This document shows, in pieces, positions 7,452-17,827 of a stretch of 64,000 nucleotides of DNA. A program made the translations under genes and the position numbers. This stretch comes from Mesolinea sp040772305 (GTDB taxonomy: Bacteria > Chloroflexota > Anaerolineae > Anaerolineales > Anaerolineaceae), in the NCBI GenBank assembly GCA_040772305.1, contig JAXGYK010000002.1, positions 566,093-630,092 on the forward strand. The letters are read 5' to 3'. Position 1 is the first letter of the stretch. Each line of letters opens with the position of its first letter. The notes beneath the pieces are model-generated. The model had not been told where the DNA came from and made no database searches. It saw only the letters and a list, made by a program, of their open reading frames with translations.

Positions 7452-8933
7452 ATGAGACGACGCGATTCACTTGTCCGCTGGATTGCCATTGGCCTATTAT
7501 TGATGGCATTGTTCCTAACGATAGTCGAATTGGTAAGGTATGGACAAGTGCGCAGCACCTTCCCTACCGGCCTTCGAATAGCAGGAATTCCCGTTGGTGG
7601 TCTTTCTTACAACATGGCTTCCGATCGCCTTATTCAGGCCTATCTCTCGCCTATTGAACTGCAATACGGTGATGCGCGCATTCAGGTTCGCCCTGCGATC
7701 CTGGGCTTTGATATCCGCCTGGATAATATGCTCGCACTGGCAGACAAACAGCGGACTTCCGAATCCTTTTGGGTTGGTTTTTGGAAGTACCTTTGGAATC
7801 AACCGATTTCTTCGTACGATATCCCACTGCAGGCGCATTACGACGATCAACGCATTCACAGCTACCTTGAAAGCGAAATAGCCCCGCGTTATAACCTCCC
7901 TTCCTCATCGCCCATGCCACTCAAAGGAGAGACTACCTTTAACCCTGGCACCTCCGGTTCCGATATCGATTACCCGGCAGCTATCGAGCGCATTAAAGAA
8001 ACCTTGGCCTCCAGTTCAGAGCGCCATACGCAGATCCCGTTAACCCGCACACAAACCACCCGGCCTACATTGGCAATGTTAGATTTTTTGCTCAAAGATG
8101 TGATCGAGAATTCAGCGTTTGATGGCTTAGTGGAAGTTTATATGAAAGACCTCGGAAATGGGAACGTCCTGCACTTCACGCATTCAAAAATACGTGAAGC
8201 GGAGCCTGTTCCTGTCAACGTTTCTTATTCTTCCTGGTCTACCATCAAAATTCCGGTTCTGGTTTCAGCGTTTGCACGCATCCAACCGCCCTACAATCCG
8301 GAGACTTTAGTGGAACTGGAAAAAATGGTGGAACTGTCCGATAATGATTCAACCGACAATGTTACTGCCCGCTTAATTGACCGCAACTTTGGTCCCTTAC
8401 GTGTTACCGAAGATATGCAGAAGCTCGGCCTGGTCAATACCTTTTGGGGTGGTTTTTTTAAGTTTGGCTCCCCGCTTCTTCAACGCTATAGCACACCAGC
8501 AAATCAAAGGACGGATTACACCACCGACCCAGACCCTTATTCTCAAACCACACCTTTGGATATGGCCTTGCTGCTCGAAGAAATCTACCGCTGTGCGGAA
8601 AATGGCGGCGGCAGCTTACCCTTGGCTTTTGAAGGCCAGATCGACCAGCAGGACTGCAGCCTCATGGTCCAATATCTGGAAAAGAACAAGCTGGGTTCGC
8701 TTATTCAGGCTGGCATTCCTGCTGAAGGCCGCGTGGCCCATAAACATGGCTGGGCCAATGAAGCTCAAGATGGGCTTATCCATACCATTGGCGATTCTGC
8801 TACTGTGTACTCCCCTGGTGGCGATTTTATTCTCAGCATTTTTGTTTACCATCCGGTTCAGGCTATTTTTGATAACGCCAATATCCTTTTTGCCCGGCTG
8901 GCAGCTGCAACTTATTCTTACTTTAATCTCTAA
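7452..8933 (+). CDS. Membrane-anchored class A beta-lactamase-fold serine hydrolase
   Basis: 493 aa. One N-terminal membrane segment (about residues 9-28), then a region resembling the YoaR/PG_binding_4-type domain (TGLRIAGIPVGGLSYNMA, LGFDIRLDNML), then from about 210 a beta-lactamase-like domain. Active-site motifs are present: SxxK as SSWSTIKIPVL, SDN as LSDNDSTDN, and KTG replaced by HKHGW. It is expected to face outside the cytoplasmic membrane and to act on a peptide or peptidoglycan-like substrate; true beta-lactam hydrolysis is not implied. No ribosome-binding site precedes the ATG. Confidence 0.82.
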   Translation: MRRRDSLVRWIAIGLLLMALFLTIVELVRYGQVRSTFPTGLRIAGIPVGGLSYNMASDRLIQAYLSPIELQYGDARIQVRPAILGFDIRLDNMLALADKQRTSESFWVGFWKYLWNQPISSYDIPLQAHYDDQRIHSYLESEIAPRYNLPSSSPMPLKGETTFNPGTSGSDIDYPAAIERIKETLASSSERHTQIPLTRTQTTRPTLAMLDFLLKDVIENSAFDGLVEVYMKDLGNGNVLHFTHSKIREAEPVPVNVSYSSWSTIKIPVLVSAFARIQPPYNPETLVELEKMVELSDNDSTDNVTARLIDRNFGPLRVTEDMQKLGLVNTFWGGFFKFGSPLLQRYSTPANQRTDYTTDPDPYSQTTPLDMALLLEEIYRCAENGGGSLPLAFEGQIDQQDCSLMVQYLEKNKLGSLIQAGIPAEGRVAHKHGWANEAQDGLIHTIGDSATVYSPGGDFILSIFVYHPVQAIFDNANILFARLAAATYSYFNL

Positions 8934-9025
8934 TGGTATTCGGATATTTTTACTAGGCAATCTGAAGAAAAAATTACTTCATATTTAGAACTACGGTCGG
9001 GTATAATCGCTTCGCACTATAAATT

Positions 9026-9098
9026 GCCCCCGTAGCTCAATGGACAGAGCAGCAGCCTTCTAAGCTGTTGGTTGCGCGTTCGAATCGCGCCGGGGGTA
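9026..9098 (+). tRNA. tRNA-Arg(TCT)
   Basis: 73-nt cloverleaf. Acceptor GCCCCCG/CGGGGGT (G1-U72 wobble), D arm GCTC/GAGC, anticodon stem GCAGC/GCTGT with loop CTTCTAA giving anticodon TCT at 9059-9061, T arm GCGCG/CGCGC with loop TTCGAAT, discriminator A at 9098. CCA is not encoded. A TATAAT at 9002-9007 lies at promoter distance upstream. A truncated integrase follows, a common arrangement for island insertion. Confidence 0.95.
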
Positions 9099-9208
9099 TT
9101 TATCCGCCATATGTAGGGGTTTCCTGCTTCTAAAACCGCCATATATACCGGTTTGGAGGGAACCCTTTGTTTACCTAAAACAGTAACAACCAACAGCTCT
9201 TAAATTTA

Positions 9209-9973
9209 TTGAGCGTTCAAAACTGCCTAAAAGCCTTTTTTGAAGCAAAGAAATTGACCTGTAAAAAGCGGTCCTTGGATAATTACAAGTACCATTTACA
9301 GCATTTTGCCGGCTGGCTGAAAAAGCAGGAAATCACAAGTGTTCTGGATATAACAGCGATACATATCCGCGTTCATTTAGCAGAACTGGCAACCCGCAGG
9401 AACCAAGGCGGAGTCCATGCAGCATACAGACCAATAAAAACATTCATGCGCTGGGTTTGGGATGAATTTGATTTGGAAATGCGCAATCCAATTGCCAAAG
9501 TGAAGGTAAAGCGTCCTGATCCTGCACCAATACCAGGCGCCACAATTGAGGATATCCGCAAGCTCCTTGAGGTCTGCAACACAAGGGAAGGCCTCCGCGA
9601 TGAAGCAATCATCCTGTTGCTCCTGGATTCAGGCATTCGGGCTACAGAATTAATTCAGCTTAGATGGGAAGATATTAATCTCATGACCGGTACAGTCAAA
9701 ATATTACATGGTAAAGGTGACAAATTCCGCTTATCCTTTGCCGGCCGGCGTACGCGATTGGTTTTGCGGAAATTGTTGAAAGCTTCCGGCTCAGTATTAG
9801 GGGTGCGCTCCTGTTTTCATGTCTACACAAAAAGGACCACTACTCACCTTTTGGGGCTGCACAAGATTATCAACAGGGGGGCAAAACAGGCCGGCATTCC
9901 AGCACCTGGCTTATATGACTTCCGTAGGGCTATGTTTCTCGAAATGCTTCGGAATAGCGCTTGTTTGGTTTAA
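9209..9973 (+). pseudogene. Truncated tyrosine recombinase (integrase remnant)
   Basis: 254 aa, TTG start or lost N-terminus. Residues about 5-95 form an SAM-like core-binding domain. The catalytic domain begins with the first Arg box (LLDSGIRATELIQLRWEDI) and reaches LYDFRRAMFLEML, but ends abruptly (NSACLV), losing the distal His and the catalytic Tyr. The break lies just before an AGTTACCTTTTT string like the end repeats of the decayed IS at 3892. It lies 110 nt after tRNA-Arg, so it is probably the relic of an island integrase. Confidence 0.8.
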
Positions 9974-10541
9974 TCCAATGTGGAGTTACCTTTTTAGATG
10001 ATTTAGGAGGGTAGCGTTTATCATCTTAGGGGGACAGACCCAACCCCTTATTATCATGTTGTAGTGTTTTCTTCAGCTAAGTCTGGTGATCATTGATTCC
10101 TTGCCTGACACCTGAGTTCATCTAAAACATTACCAGATAGGACTACAGAATTTGTGCCGGGTGAGGTTTTTTTATTTCTAAGGATTGTTAGGTAAAGTAT
10201 AGAAATGTAAAGATCCTGTATGAGATGGACCTCAAGCCCTTATCATGCAAAGGAATTGCTTCAGATATCACTGTTCAGAGAATCAAAGAAGGTCTGAGGC
10301 AATCATTGTTAAACGGCCAAGATGAATGGTAGTGTTCGCTCATTCGAGCTAAAACAGAAGCAAATGAATAACTGGTGCCTCAGGTTTCCGCCCTGTGACG
10401 TTCGAAGTACTGGAGATCACAGCTTCATCAATCAAATAAACATCCAAGCATACATGATCCAGATGCTGTGCAAAATGAAAACGTTACATTAGGACATCTC
10501 TACATCCCCCTCACAACCCCATCACAATTGAACCCATACAG
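9974..10541. other. Gene-free, degenerate stretch beside IS elements
   Basis: No open frame with a recognisable product on either strand. It holds the IS-end-like string at 9984-10007 and AT-rich sequence with many stops, up to the left end of the IS at 10542. It looks like eroded mobile DNA. Confidence 0.55.
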
Positions 10542-11804
10542 AGACTGTTGAAAAACAAGGTACAAAAACATTTCGAACAAGAAAGATAGATGGTCTAATT
10601 CATCCATACTGCAAACGAAAGGTAAATAGCGCAGATGACAAACCCACGGTTCATCCAGACAGACCAGCAATCCTTCTATGGAGACATCTTTACAACCAGA
10701 TCGTACCCGAAGAGCATTTTTTACGTAAACTTAATACCCTGATTGACTGGACATATTACACCAAAAAGCTGAGCAAACAATATAAGGGAGAAGGGCTGGC
10801 AGGGAGACCAGCCTATGACCCGGCACTCTTGCTGAGAAGCCTGCTGATCAGCTACCTGTATGATCTCTCTGATCGGCAAACGGAGGTTTATCTCAATGAG
10901 AACCTGCCAGCCAAATGGTTTGTGCGACTGGCAATCGATCAGAAAGCACCGGATCACTCTACCCTGAGCGCGTATTGGGAGCGATTACGGAAAAGAGGGA
11001 AGCTGAAAGTATTCGAAGAGATGCTGGCAGAGATAGTAGAAACAGCCCGCAAACAAGGGGGACGGTTTGGCACGATCCAGATCATCGACAGCGTCCGCAG
11101 TGAAGCTAATGTCAATACGGATAAAGATGACCCGGAGGATCCGGATGCCAGATGGGTGTCAAACAGAATAAAAAAGTGCAGACCCCGGAAGGGAAAGAGG
11201 AAGTAAGGGCGGATTACTTCTATGGTTATAAAACACATGTGAGCATGAACGCGGAGAGCTATTTGATCACAGGACTGGAAGTCAGCGGCGGGAATGCCTG
11301 GGATGGGAAACACTTTACCAGCCTGGTGGATATGGACATCAGGCAGGGTTTGCCGAGCGATCTTGTTGAAGGATAATCGCCTGAAAAAGAAAGATAGCAA
11401 CAAACAGGTCTGGCAGGAATTAGTCAGGACGGAGGAGTACCAGCAGGGGAGACGGGAGCGGTATCAGATTGAGAGCAAATTTGGGGAACCCAAACTGCAG
11501 CATGGCCTGGCCGCTGCCGATATATTGGATTGGAGAAGTATGGGGTTCAGGCATACCTGACAGCGATCGTGCTCAATTTGAAGCGGATGGTGAAGCTGAT
11601 CAACGGGGTGGGATTCAACTGTCCGAGTTATGGGACATCTTAGCTTGAGTGAGGGAGAATTGTCGATGATGGAGGAAAAGAGGTGAAAAAGGAGCTGAAA
11701 GACCTGATAGAACGAGGCTAAAAGACCCAAAATGATGCCCTGATCCGCTTCACAACTGGAATCAATAGCGTTCCTGCTGAATAAACTACTTTTTTCAACA
11801 GCCT
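10542..11804 (+). mobile_element. Decayed insertion sequence (IS5/IS1182-like) with 8-bp target duplication
   Basis: Terminal inverted repeats: left AGACTGTTGAAAAA at 10542, right end reads AGGCTGTTGAAAAA on the minus strand ending at 11804. The 8-bp string CCATACAG flanks both sides (10534-10541 and 11805-11812) as target-site duplication. Length about 1.26 kb. It encloses a frameshifted transposase. The intact duplication shows a simple transposition event, with decay of the gene afterwards. Confidence 0.8.
10635..11643 (+). pseudogene. Frameshifted IS5/IS1182-like transposase
   Basis: Pieces in different frames make up one transposase: an N-terminal part (YNQIVPEEHFLRKLNTLIDW, then GRPAYDPALLLRSLLISYL), DNA-binding region (KAPDHSTLSAYWERLRK), first catalytic region (FGTIQIIDSVRSEANV), then after a shift near 11155 YFYGYKTHVSMN, and after further shifts YQIESKFGE and AYLTAIVLNLKRMVKLING. 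At least three frame changes, plus a premature stop at about 11376, make it inactive. Confidence 0.85.
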
Positions 11805-12033
11805 CCATACAGGGATTTGACCGGAGTACACTTAGGATATTTTTAATGAAAAGAACTGGTGACAAATTTACAGAAAAAATGGCACGCAATCGCGTAATTT
11901 CATAAGGCTCATCTTTATCAAATACTTCTATTACTCAATCAGTATTTTGAATTTAACTAATGTTAATTTCCATGATAAGAATTATAAAACAAATTAGTTG
12001 CTAAATCTGGGAACACCAAAAAGGAGAGATAAA

Positions 12034-13629
12034 ATGAAAAGAAAAGTATTAATTCTCATGGTTATTTTTTTGATCGCATCCAGCATAATTGGTTGCGCCT
12101 CCAAGGTAGCCGAACCTACCCAAACTATTGATGAGCAGCAATCTGCCCAGTCTGCAACGGACCCACAAGCTGCTCAGGCAGCTTCCGATCAGCAGCCTGT
12201 GATAAAAGAAACCCTTACCATTGCTACGCATGGTGAACCACAAACCCTCGATCCTTATGCCCACTCCAATGAACTTGGTTTCTATGTTACCCATCAAATT
12301 TACGAAAACCTCATAAAAGTTGATGAGGAAGGAAACTATATACCATGGCTTGCTAAAACATGGACCCAGGAAGATGAATTGACCTTTGTTTTTGAGTTAA
12401 GGGATGATGTCTATTTCCACGATGGAAGTAAGTTTACGGCAGAAGATGTTGCTTTCAGCCTAGCACTTGCATCCACTAGTTCCTTCACCACCAATCTTTT
12501 TGGCCCGATTGATCCTGAGGGCTTTGTCATTCTAGATGACTATAAGATTGAAGTACACCTCAAGGCACCGTCTGCCCCACTTTTGGCGGCATTGGCCACA
12601 ACCCAACGTGGAATGGTGAGTAAGAATTATTACGAAACTGCATCTCAAGAGGATATTGCCAGAAAACCAATGGGAACCGGTCCAATGGTTTTCCAAGATT
12701 GGGTAGTTGGCGACCGTATTGTTCTTAAGGCTAATGATAATTATTGGGGTTCTCCCCTAGCCTATAAGAGTTTTGTCAGCCGATTCATCCCTGAAGCCTC
12801 ATCCCGCGCCATTGAACTCGAAACAGGTGGTGTGGATATCGCCATGAATCTTGCCCCAGCTGATTGGGAGAGAATTGATAATAACCCTGATACAGTGTTG
12901 ATTAGCGGGAATACCCAGGGAACTGTTTTCCTTACATTCAACAATTCGATTGAGCCTTTTAATGATATTAATGTGCGTAGGGGGTTGGCCCATGCGCTAA
13001 ATTACGATGCTTTAGTACAGGTTGCATGGTCCGGCCAGGCAACAGTTGCTGACACCTTCTATGCACCTGCAATCTTCGGGCACAAAAAACTTGGTCCTTT
13101 TGAATACAACATTGAAAAATCTAAGGAATACATGGCCTTAGCAGGTTATCAGGATGGTTTCACCTTCACATTCAACACCTATGAGTCATCTAGAAATCAG
13201 AAATTCGCAGAAACTGTGCAAGCTATGTGGGCTGAAGCCGGCTACACATGCAATATTGAAATGACTGATGTAGCTCAATTCACGACAATGAATAATGATG
13301 GCAAGTTAAATGTATCATTGTTGACCACTACAGCAGTAATCCCTGATCCTGCTGCAGCGCTACTAATCTTTCCAACTTCTCGGACAATATCAGTTCGGCA
13401 CATGGATAAACATGTTGATGAATTGTTAGATAAGGGCCTTACTACTTACGATCAGGCTGAACGAGAAAAGATATATGGTGAACTTCAAGAATATCTGTGG
13501 GAAAAACTGTATGTAGTTCCAGTTGCTTTTCCAATGGAAGCATATGCTTCAACGAAAAACATTATAAATCTTCCTTTCTATCCGAGTACTTTTCCTGACT
13601 TTACCTTAATAAATTTTCTTGAACCTTAA
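12034..13629 (+). CDS. Peptide/nickel-type ABC transporter substrate-binding lipoprotein
   Basis: 531 aa from ATG 12034, which has AGGAGAG upstream; a longer frame starts at 11998 without one. Lipoprotein signal with lipobox SIIGC, then a Gln/Ala-rich linker and an SBP_bac_5 domain: LTIATHGEPQTLDPYAHSNE, KPMGTGPMVFQDWVVGDRI, NVRRGLAHALNYDAL. It captures the solute outside the membrane and delivers it to the permeases encoded next. The family covers di- and oligopeptides, nickel chelates and some sugars; the ligand is unknown. First gene of a five-gene transporter set. Confidence 0.92.
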   Translation: MKRKVLILMVIFLIASSIIGCASKVAEPTQTIDEQQSAQSATDPQAAQAASDQQPVIKETLTIATHGEPQTLDPYAHSNELGFYVTHQIYENLIKVDEEGNYIPWLAKTWTQEDELTFVFELRDDVYFHDGSKFTAEDVAFSLALASTSSFTTNLFGPIDPEGFVILDDYKIEVHLKAPSAPLLAALATTQRGMVSKNYYETASQEDIARKPMGTGPMVFQDWVVGDRIVLKANDNYWGSPLAYKSFVSRFIPEASSRAIELETGGVDIAMNLAPADWERIDNNPDTVLISGNTQGTVFLTFNNSIEPFNDINVRRGLAHALNYDALVQVAWSGQATVADTFYAPAIFGHKKLGPFEYNIEKSKEYMALAGYQDGFTFTFNTYESSRNQKFAETVQAMWAEAGYTCNIEMTDVAQFTTMNNDGKLNVSLLTTTAVIPDPAAALLIFPTSRTISVRHMDKHVDELLDKGLTTYDQAEREKIYGELQEYLWEKLYVVPVAFPMEAYASTKNIINLPFYPSTFPDFTLINFLEP

Positions 13630-13756
13630 TAGATCTTCTCAACCGAACTAATGATACGCAATACTTGTGGTTTTTGTAAAGACCACAAGTATTGCACAAG
13701 TGAATCAGTAAGAATATTATTCTTCAATCCTAGTTTTGTTGATTGGAGTAGACGAA

Positions 13757-14743
13757 ATGGTACGATACGTAATAAGAAGATTAATATTGATGATTCCTGT
13801 TCTCATTGGTGTCACAATAATCATTTTTACAATGACTTATTTCACACCAGGTGATCCGGCTCGATTAATATTGGGCGATATAGCCACTGAAGAGCAGGTT
13901 CAAGAATTACGCGAAGAGATGGGCCTCAACGAACCTTTTCTAACCCGATATTTCCTTTATGTGAAAGGGTTATTCCAAGGTGATCTAGGCGTCTCATACA
14001 CAACAGGTTTACCGGTAAGTGCAGAACTTGCAGCCAGATTGCCTACTACTATTAAGTTAGCACTTATAAGCATGTCTTTTGCTGTCGTGGTAGGCGTACC
14101 AATAGGTATTATTTCAGCCGTGAGGCAATATTCATTTCTTGATAACATAGCCACCGTCCTAGCTTTGATGGGAATAACCATGCCTAATTTTTGGTTAGCT
14201 TTATTGCTTATACTCTTTTTCTCAGTTCGCTTGGAGCTACTCCCACCCTCAGGCTTGTACGGTCCTGAATATTATATTATGCCAGTTATCGGAATTAGTG
14301 CCGCATCATTGGCTACTTTTTCTCGAATGACTCGTTCCAGTATGCTTGAAGTCATCCGGCAGGATTATATTCGTACAGCTCGATCTAAAGGATTGAGCGA
14401 AACAGTTATTATTTTTAAGCATGCATTAAAAAACGCATTAATCCCAATCATTACCGTCGTAGGGCTCCAAACTGCAGGAGCTCTAAGTGGAGCGGTTGTC
14501 AACGAGACAATATTTGCTATTCCAGGTATGGGAAAACTGATGCTTGACGCTATCAAAAACCGCAATTATCCACTTGTACAAGGCGGAGTTTTAATAATTG
14601 CACTTCTCTACAGCCTTATAAACCTGATAGTTGATTTGATTTATGCTTTTGTAGACCCAAGAATCAAAACTCAATACAAGAAGGATTCCAAAGATAAGAA
14701 GAATGGCTCTGTTCCTGTTCTTGGCAACTCGGAGGGAAAATAA
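13757..14743 (+). CDS. Opp/Dpp-type ABC transporter permease, B subunit
   Basis: 328 aa from ATG 13757 (MVRYVIRRLILMIPV), which has GGAG 8 nt upstream; the longer frame from 13736 lacks support. Multi-spanning inner-membrane protein with the DppB/OppB N-terminal pattern, FTPGDPARLILG, and the EAA loop TARSKGLSETVIIFKHALKN that docks on the ATPase. Two nt separate it from the next permease. Confidence 0.93.
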   Translation: MVRYVIRRLILMIPVLIGVTIIIFTMTYFTPGDPARLILGDIATEEQVQELREEMGLNEPFLTRYFLYVKGLFQGDLGVSYTTGLPVSAELAARLPTTIKLALISMSFAVVVGVPIGIISAVRQYSFLDNIATVLALMGITMPNFWLALLLILFFSVRLELLPPSGLYGPEYYIMPVIGISAASLATFSRMTRSSMLEVIRQDYIRTARSKGLSETVIIFKHALKNALIPIITVVGLQTAGALSGAVVNETIFAIPGMGKLMLDAIKNRNYPLVQGGVLIIALLYSLINLIVDLIYAFVDPRIKTQYKKDSKDKKNGSVPVLGNSEGK

Positions 14744-14745
14744 TA

Positions 14746-15642
14746 ATGAACCTCTCGCATGAAAAACAAAGTATTCCTAACAGTATTGTCAGAAAAAAGA
14801 AAAGCCAGATTTTGGTAATATGGAAACGGCTCAAAAGGAATAGATTGGCAGTTTTCGGCCTCTTCATCCTTCTAGTCCTTGTCTTGCTTGCAATTTTCGC
14901 GGATGTAATATCCCCATATCCATATGATTTGCAAAACTATTCTGCACTATTACAGACCCCTTCGTGGCAACACCCCTTCGGGACAGATCAATTTGGAAGA
15001 GATATTTTAAGTCGTGTGATTCACGGAGCCCGAGTATCTCTTCTCGTTGGCTTCGTTTCACTCGCCAGCGGTGCTATAGTCGGGTGTCTGTTAGGCGTCA
15101 TTGCCGGATACTTTGGGGGATTTGTTGACACTTTTATCATGCGCAGTGTTGATATATTAATGTCCATCCCTGATTTAGTACTTGCGATATCGATAGCCAC
15201 TACTCTAGGTCCTGGTTTAGTGAATGCTATGATTGCAGTCGGAATCAGTTCCATTCCAGGATTCTGCAGAATTGTCAAAGGATCTACTATGACAGTTGTT
15301 GGTCAAGATTATGTAGAAGCAGCCCGAGCTATTGGTGCCAGTAACACTAGAATTATTAAGAAATATATCTTTCCCAATATACTCTCGCCAATTATCGTTA
15401 GGGCTACCCTTGGTATAGGGGTTTCTATAATAATGGCAGCTGCTTTGAGTTTTTTGGGTTTAGGTATCCAACCACCTACTCCTGAATGGGGAAACATGCT
15501 ATCCTCTTCACGGACGGAGATGAGGAATTTTCCTCATTTAGTGATTTTCCCTGGCCTTGCCATTATGCTGACAGTTCTGGGTTTCAATCTTTTTGGAGAT
15601 GGATTGCGCGACGCACTTGATCCAAAACTTAAAAACAGGTAA
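14746..15642 (+). CDS. Opp/Dpp-type ABC transporter permease, C subunit
   Basis: 298 aa. DppC/OppC pattern: cytoplasmic N-terminus followed by a membrane segment (LAVFGLFILLVLVLLAIFAD), the family hallmark HPFGTDQFGRDILSRVIHGA, and the EAA loop AARAIGASNTRIIKKYIFPN. Ends with DGLRDALDPKLK, typical for the subunit. Partner of the B permease in the transmembrane channel. Confidence 0.94.
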   Translation: MNLSHEKQSIPNSIVRKKKSQILVIWKRLKRNRLAVFGLFILLVLVLLAIFADVISPYPYDLQNYSALLQTPSWQHPFGTDQFGRDILSRVIHGARVSLLVGFVSLASGAIVGCLLGVIAGYFGGFVDTFIMRSVDILMSIPDLVLAISIATTLGPGLVNAMIAVGISSIPGFCRIVKGSTMTVVGQDYVEAARAIGASNTRIIKKYIFPNILSPIIVRATLGIGVSIIMAAALSFLGLGIQPPTPEWGNMLSSSRTEMRNFPHLVIFPGLAIMLTVLGFNLFGDGLRDALDPKLKNR

Positions 15643-15647
15643 AAATT

Positions 15648-16616
15648 ATGGATCTCAACACTCTCTTATCAGTCGAAAACCTTTCTATTGAATATGTCAC
15701 TGATGACGGTATTGTAAAAGCCGTCAATAATCTCAGTTTTAATCTCATGAAAGGTGAAGCGCTCGGATTAGTTGGAGAAACTGGAGCCGGGAAAACCACA
15801 ACTGCCTTGGGTATTATGAGGTTGGTGCCAGCCCCACCAGGGAGAATAGTAAGTGGGAAAATCCTGTTTGGGGAACGAGATATTTTACATACGAGCCAAC
15901 TGAGAATGAGATTTATTCGTGGCAAGGAAATTTCAATGATTTTTCAAGACCCCATGACTGCTCTCAACCCTATCCTAACCGTTGGTGAACAAATTGCTGA
16001 AACGATTAAACTTCATTTGAAAGTTTCTAATAAAGATGCGAGTATAAAGGCAACTGAAATGCTCGAACTCGTAGGCATTCCAGCTGAACGCTTGAACGAG
16101 TATCCACACCAATTCTCAGGGGGAATGAAACAAAGAGTGATGATTGCGATTGCTTTAGCATGCAATCCATCCCTCTTGATTGCCGATGAACCCACCACTG
16201 CATTGGATGTTACAATTCAAGCTCAGGTTATTGATCTGATGCGTCAGTTAAAAAAACAATATAACACTGCCATGCTATTGATCACCCACGATTTAGGTGT
16301 TGTTGCAGAAATATGTGAACAGGTAGCGATTATGTATGCCGGTGACATTGTTGAGATTGGTTCCTTAGTGAATGTCTATGATGAAACCCTGCATCCATAT
16401 ACCAGGGGTCTTTTTGCATCCTTACCAAGCATGAACGTCAAAAACACCCGCCTTGATCCAATACCGGGGTTAATGCCAGACCCCATTAATTTGCCTTTGG
16501 GTTGTCCATTCCATCCACGGTGTCATGAAGCTATGCCTATTTGTTCCGAAAGAAGACCAACCTTTAAGCAGATAAGCCCCGGGCATTATGTAAAGTGTAT
16601 GTTGTATGAAAAGTAA
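15648..16616 (+). CDS. Opp/Dpp-type ABC transporter ATPase, D subunit
   Basis: 322 aa. Walker A GETGAGKTTTALG, Q-loop MIFQDPMTALNP, signature FSGGMKQRVMIAIAL, Walker B LLIADEPTTALDV, and the C-terminal oligopeptide/dipeptide extension with cysteines (CPFHPRCHEAMPIC) that binds an iron-sulfur cluster in some members. Energises the transporter with the F subunit. Confidence 0.95.
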   Translation: MDLNTLLSVENLSIEYVTDDGIVKAVNNLSFNLMKGEALGLVGETGAGKTTTALGIMRLVPAPPGRIVSGKILFGERDILHTSQLRMRFIRGKEISMIFQDPMTALNPILTVGEQIAETIKLHLKVSNKDASIKATEMLELVGIPAERLNEYPHQFSGGMKQRVMIAIALACNPSLLIADEPTTALDVTIQAQVIDLMRQLKKQYNTAMLLITHDLGVVAEICEQVAIMYAGDIVEIGSLVNVYDETLHPYTRGLFASLPSMNVKNTRLDPIPGLMPDPINLPLGCPFHPRCHEAMPICSERRPTFKQISPGHYVKCMLYEK

Positions 16617-16649
16617 TTATCCTAATATGTGTGACTTGGAGCATGATAT

Positions 16650-17606
16650 ATGTCTATTCTCGTTGACGTTCAAGGTTTAAAGAAATATTTCAAGACCTCC
16701 AAAGGTTATTTGCATGCTGTTGATGACGTCTCCTTCACCATTATAAAGGGAAAAACCCTTGGTGTTGTGGGTGAAAGTGGTTGTGGTAAGACTACTCTCG
16801 GGAGGGTTATTATCAGATTATTGGAACCAACTTCAGGACGTGTACTTTACAATGGCGAAGATATTTTTCTTCGTGAGAATTTATCCTTACGGAAAGATAT
16901 GCAGATCATATTTCAAGATCCATTCTCTTCACTTAATCCCAGAATGACAGTTGGAGAGATTATCACAGAGCCGATGTTGGTTCATCGTCTGTATCAAAGC
17001 GTTCAGGAAATGGAAAACCGTCTTATGCAACTGATGGAAACGGTTGGACTGGATGCACGTTTTGTCAATTCATATCCTCACGAATTGGATGGGGGTCGTA
17101 GGCAAAGAATAGGGATTGCAAGAGCACTTTCATTAAACCCAGAGTTTATTGTGTGCGACGAACCGGTTTCAGCTCTAGATGTATCCATTCAGGCTCAAAT
17201 TCTCAACTTATTACAGGATTTGCAGGATGCCAATAATTTAACATATTTATTTATTACCCATGACCTAAGTGTAGTAAGACACATCTCAAATGACATCCTA
17301 GTGATGTACTTGGGCAAGGTAGTGGAAAAATCGGAAACCGAAGACTTGTTTACTAACCCTCTTCATCCCTATACAAAGGCTTTACTTGATTCTATTCCTG
17401 AACCAACTACCAAAAAAACCAGGAAACGGAAAATAATATCTGGCGAAATTACTTCTCCAATAAATCCTAGACCTGGTTGTAGATTTGCCCCAAGGTGCAT
17501 TTATTCAAAACCAATTTGCTTTTCTGAGAATGTTACTCTGGAGGAGGTTCTTCCAAATCATTTTGTGGCTTGTTTCTTTGTTAGGGAAATTAACAATTTT
17601 ATTTGA
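16650..17606 (+). CDS. Opp/Dpp-type ABC transporter ATPase, F subunit
   Basis: 318 aa. Walker A GESGCGKTTLGR, Q-loop IIFQDPFSSLNP, signature variant ELDGGRRQRIGIARAL, Walker B FIVCDEPVSALDV, C-terminal Cys-containing extension (PGCRFAPRCIYSKPIC). The signature has LDGG instead of LSGG; I believe this variant recurs in OppF-type proteins, so it need not mean loss of activity. Last gene of the transporter set. Confidence 0.95.
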   Translation: MSILVDVQGLKKYFKTSKGYLHAVDDVSFTIIKGKTLGVVGESGCGKTTLGRVIIRLLEPTSGRVLYNGEDIFLRENLSLRKDMQIIFQDPFSSLNPRMTVGEIITEPMLVHRLYQSVQEMENRLMQLMETVGLDARFVNSYPHELDGGRRQRIGIARALSLNPEFIVCDEPVSALDVSIQAQILNLLQDLQDANNLTYLFITHDLSVVRHISNDILVMYLGKVVEKSETEDLFTNPLHPYTKALLDSIPEPTTKKTRKRKIISGEITSPINPRPGCRFAPRCIYSKPICFSENVTLEEVLPNHFVACFFVREINNFI

Positions 17607-17827
17607 TAATAGTGCTTTCAAAAATACAACTATTTGTATTGACAGATTAGGTTCTAGGCTATTGTTCAGTATCAACTGATTGTGATCGGTTTTCAGTATA
17701 GTAATAGTAATGTCTTCTATCAGCAGTAGACACCAGTGTTTCCACTTCCTGATAAAAGACTCACTTTTCGAAATCCAAATGACCAAAAGAGAATCGTTAA
17801 GATGTCACATATTTAACTGGATAATCA

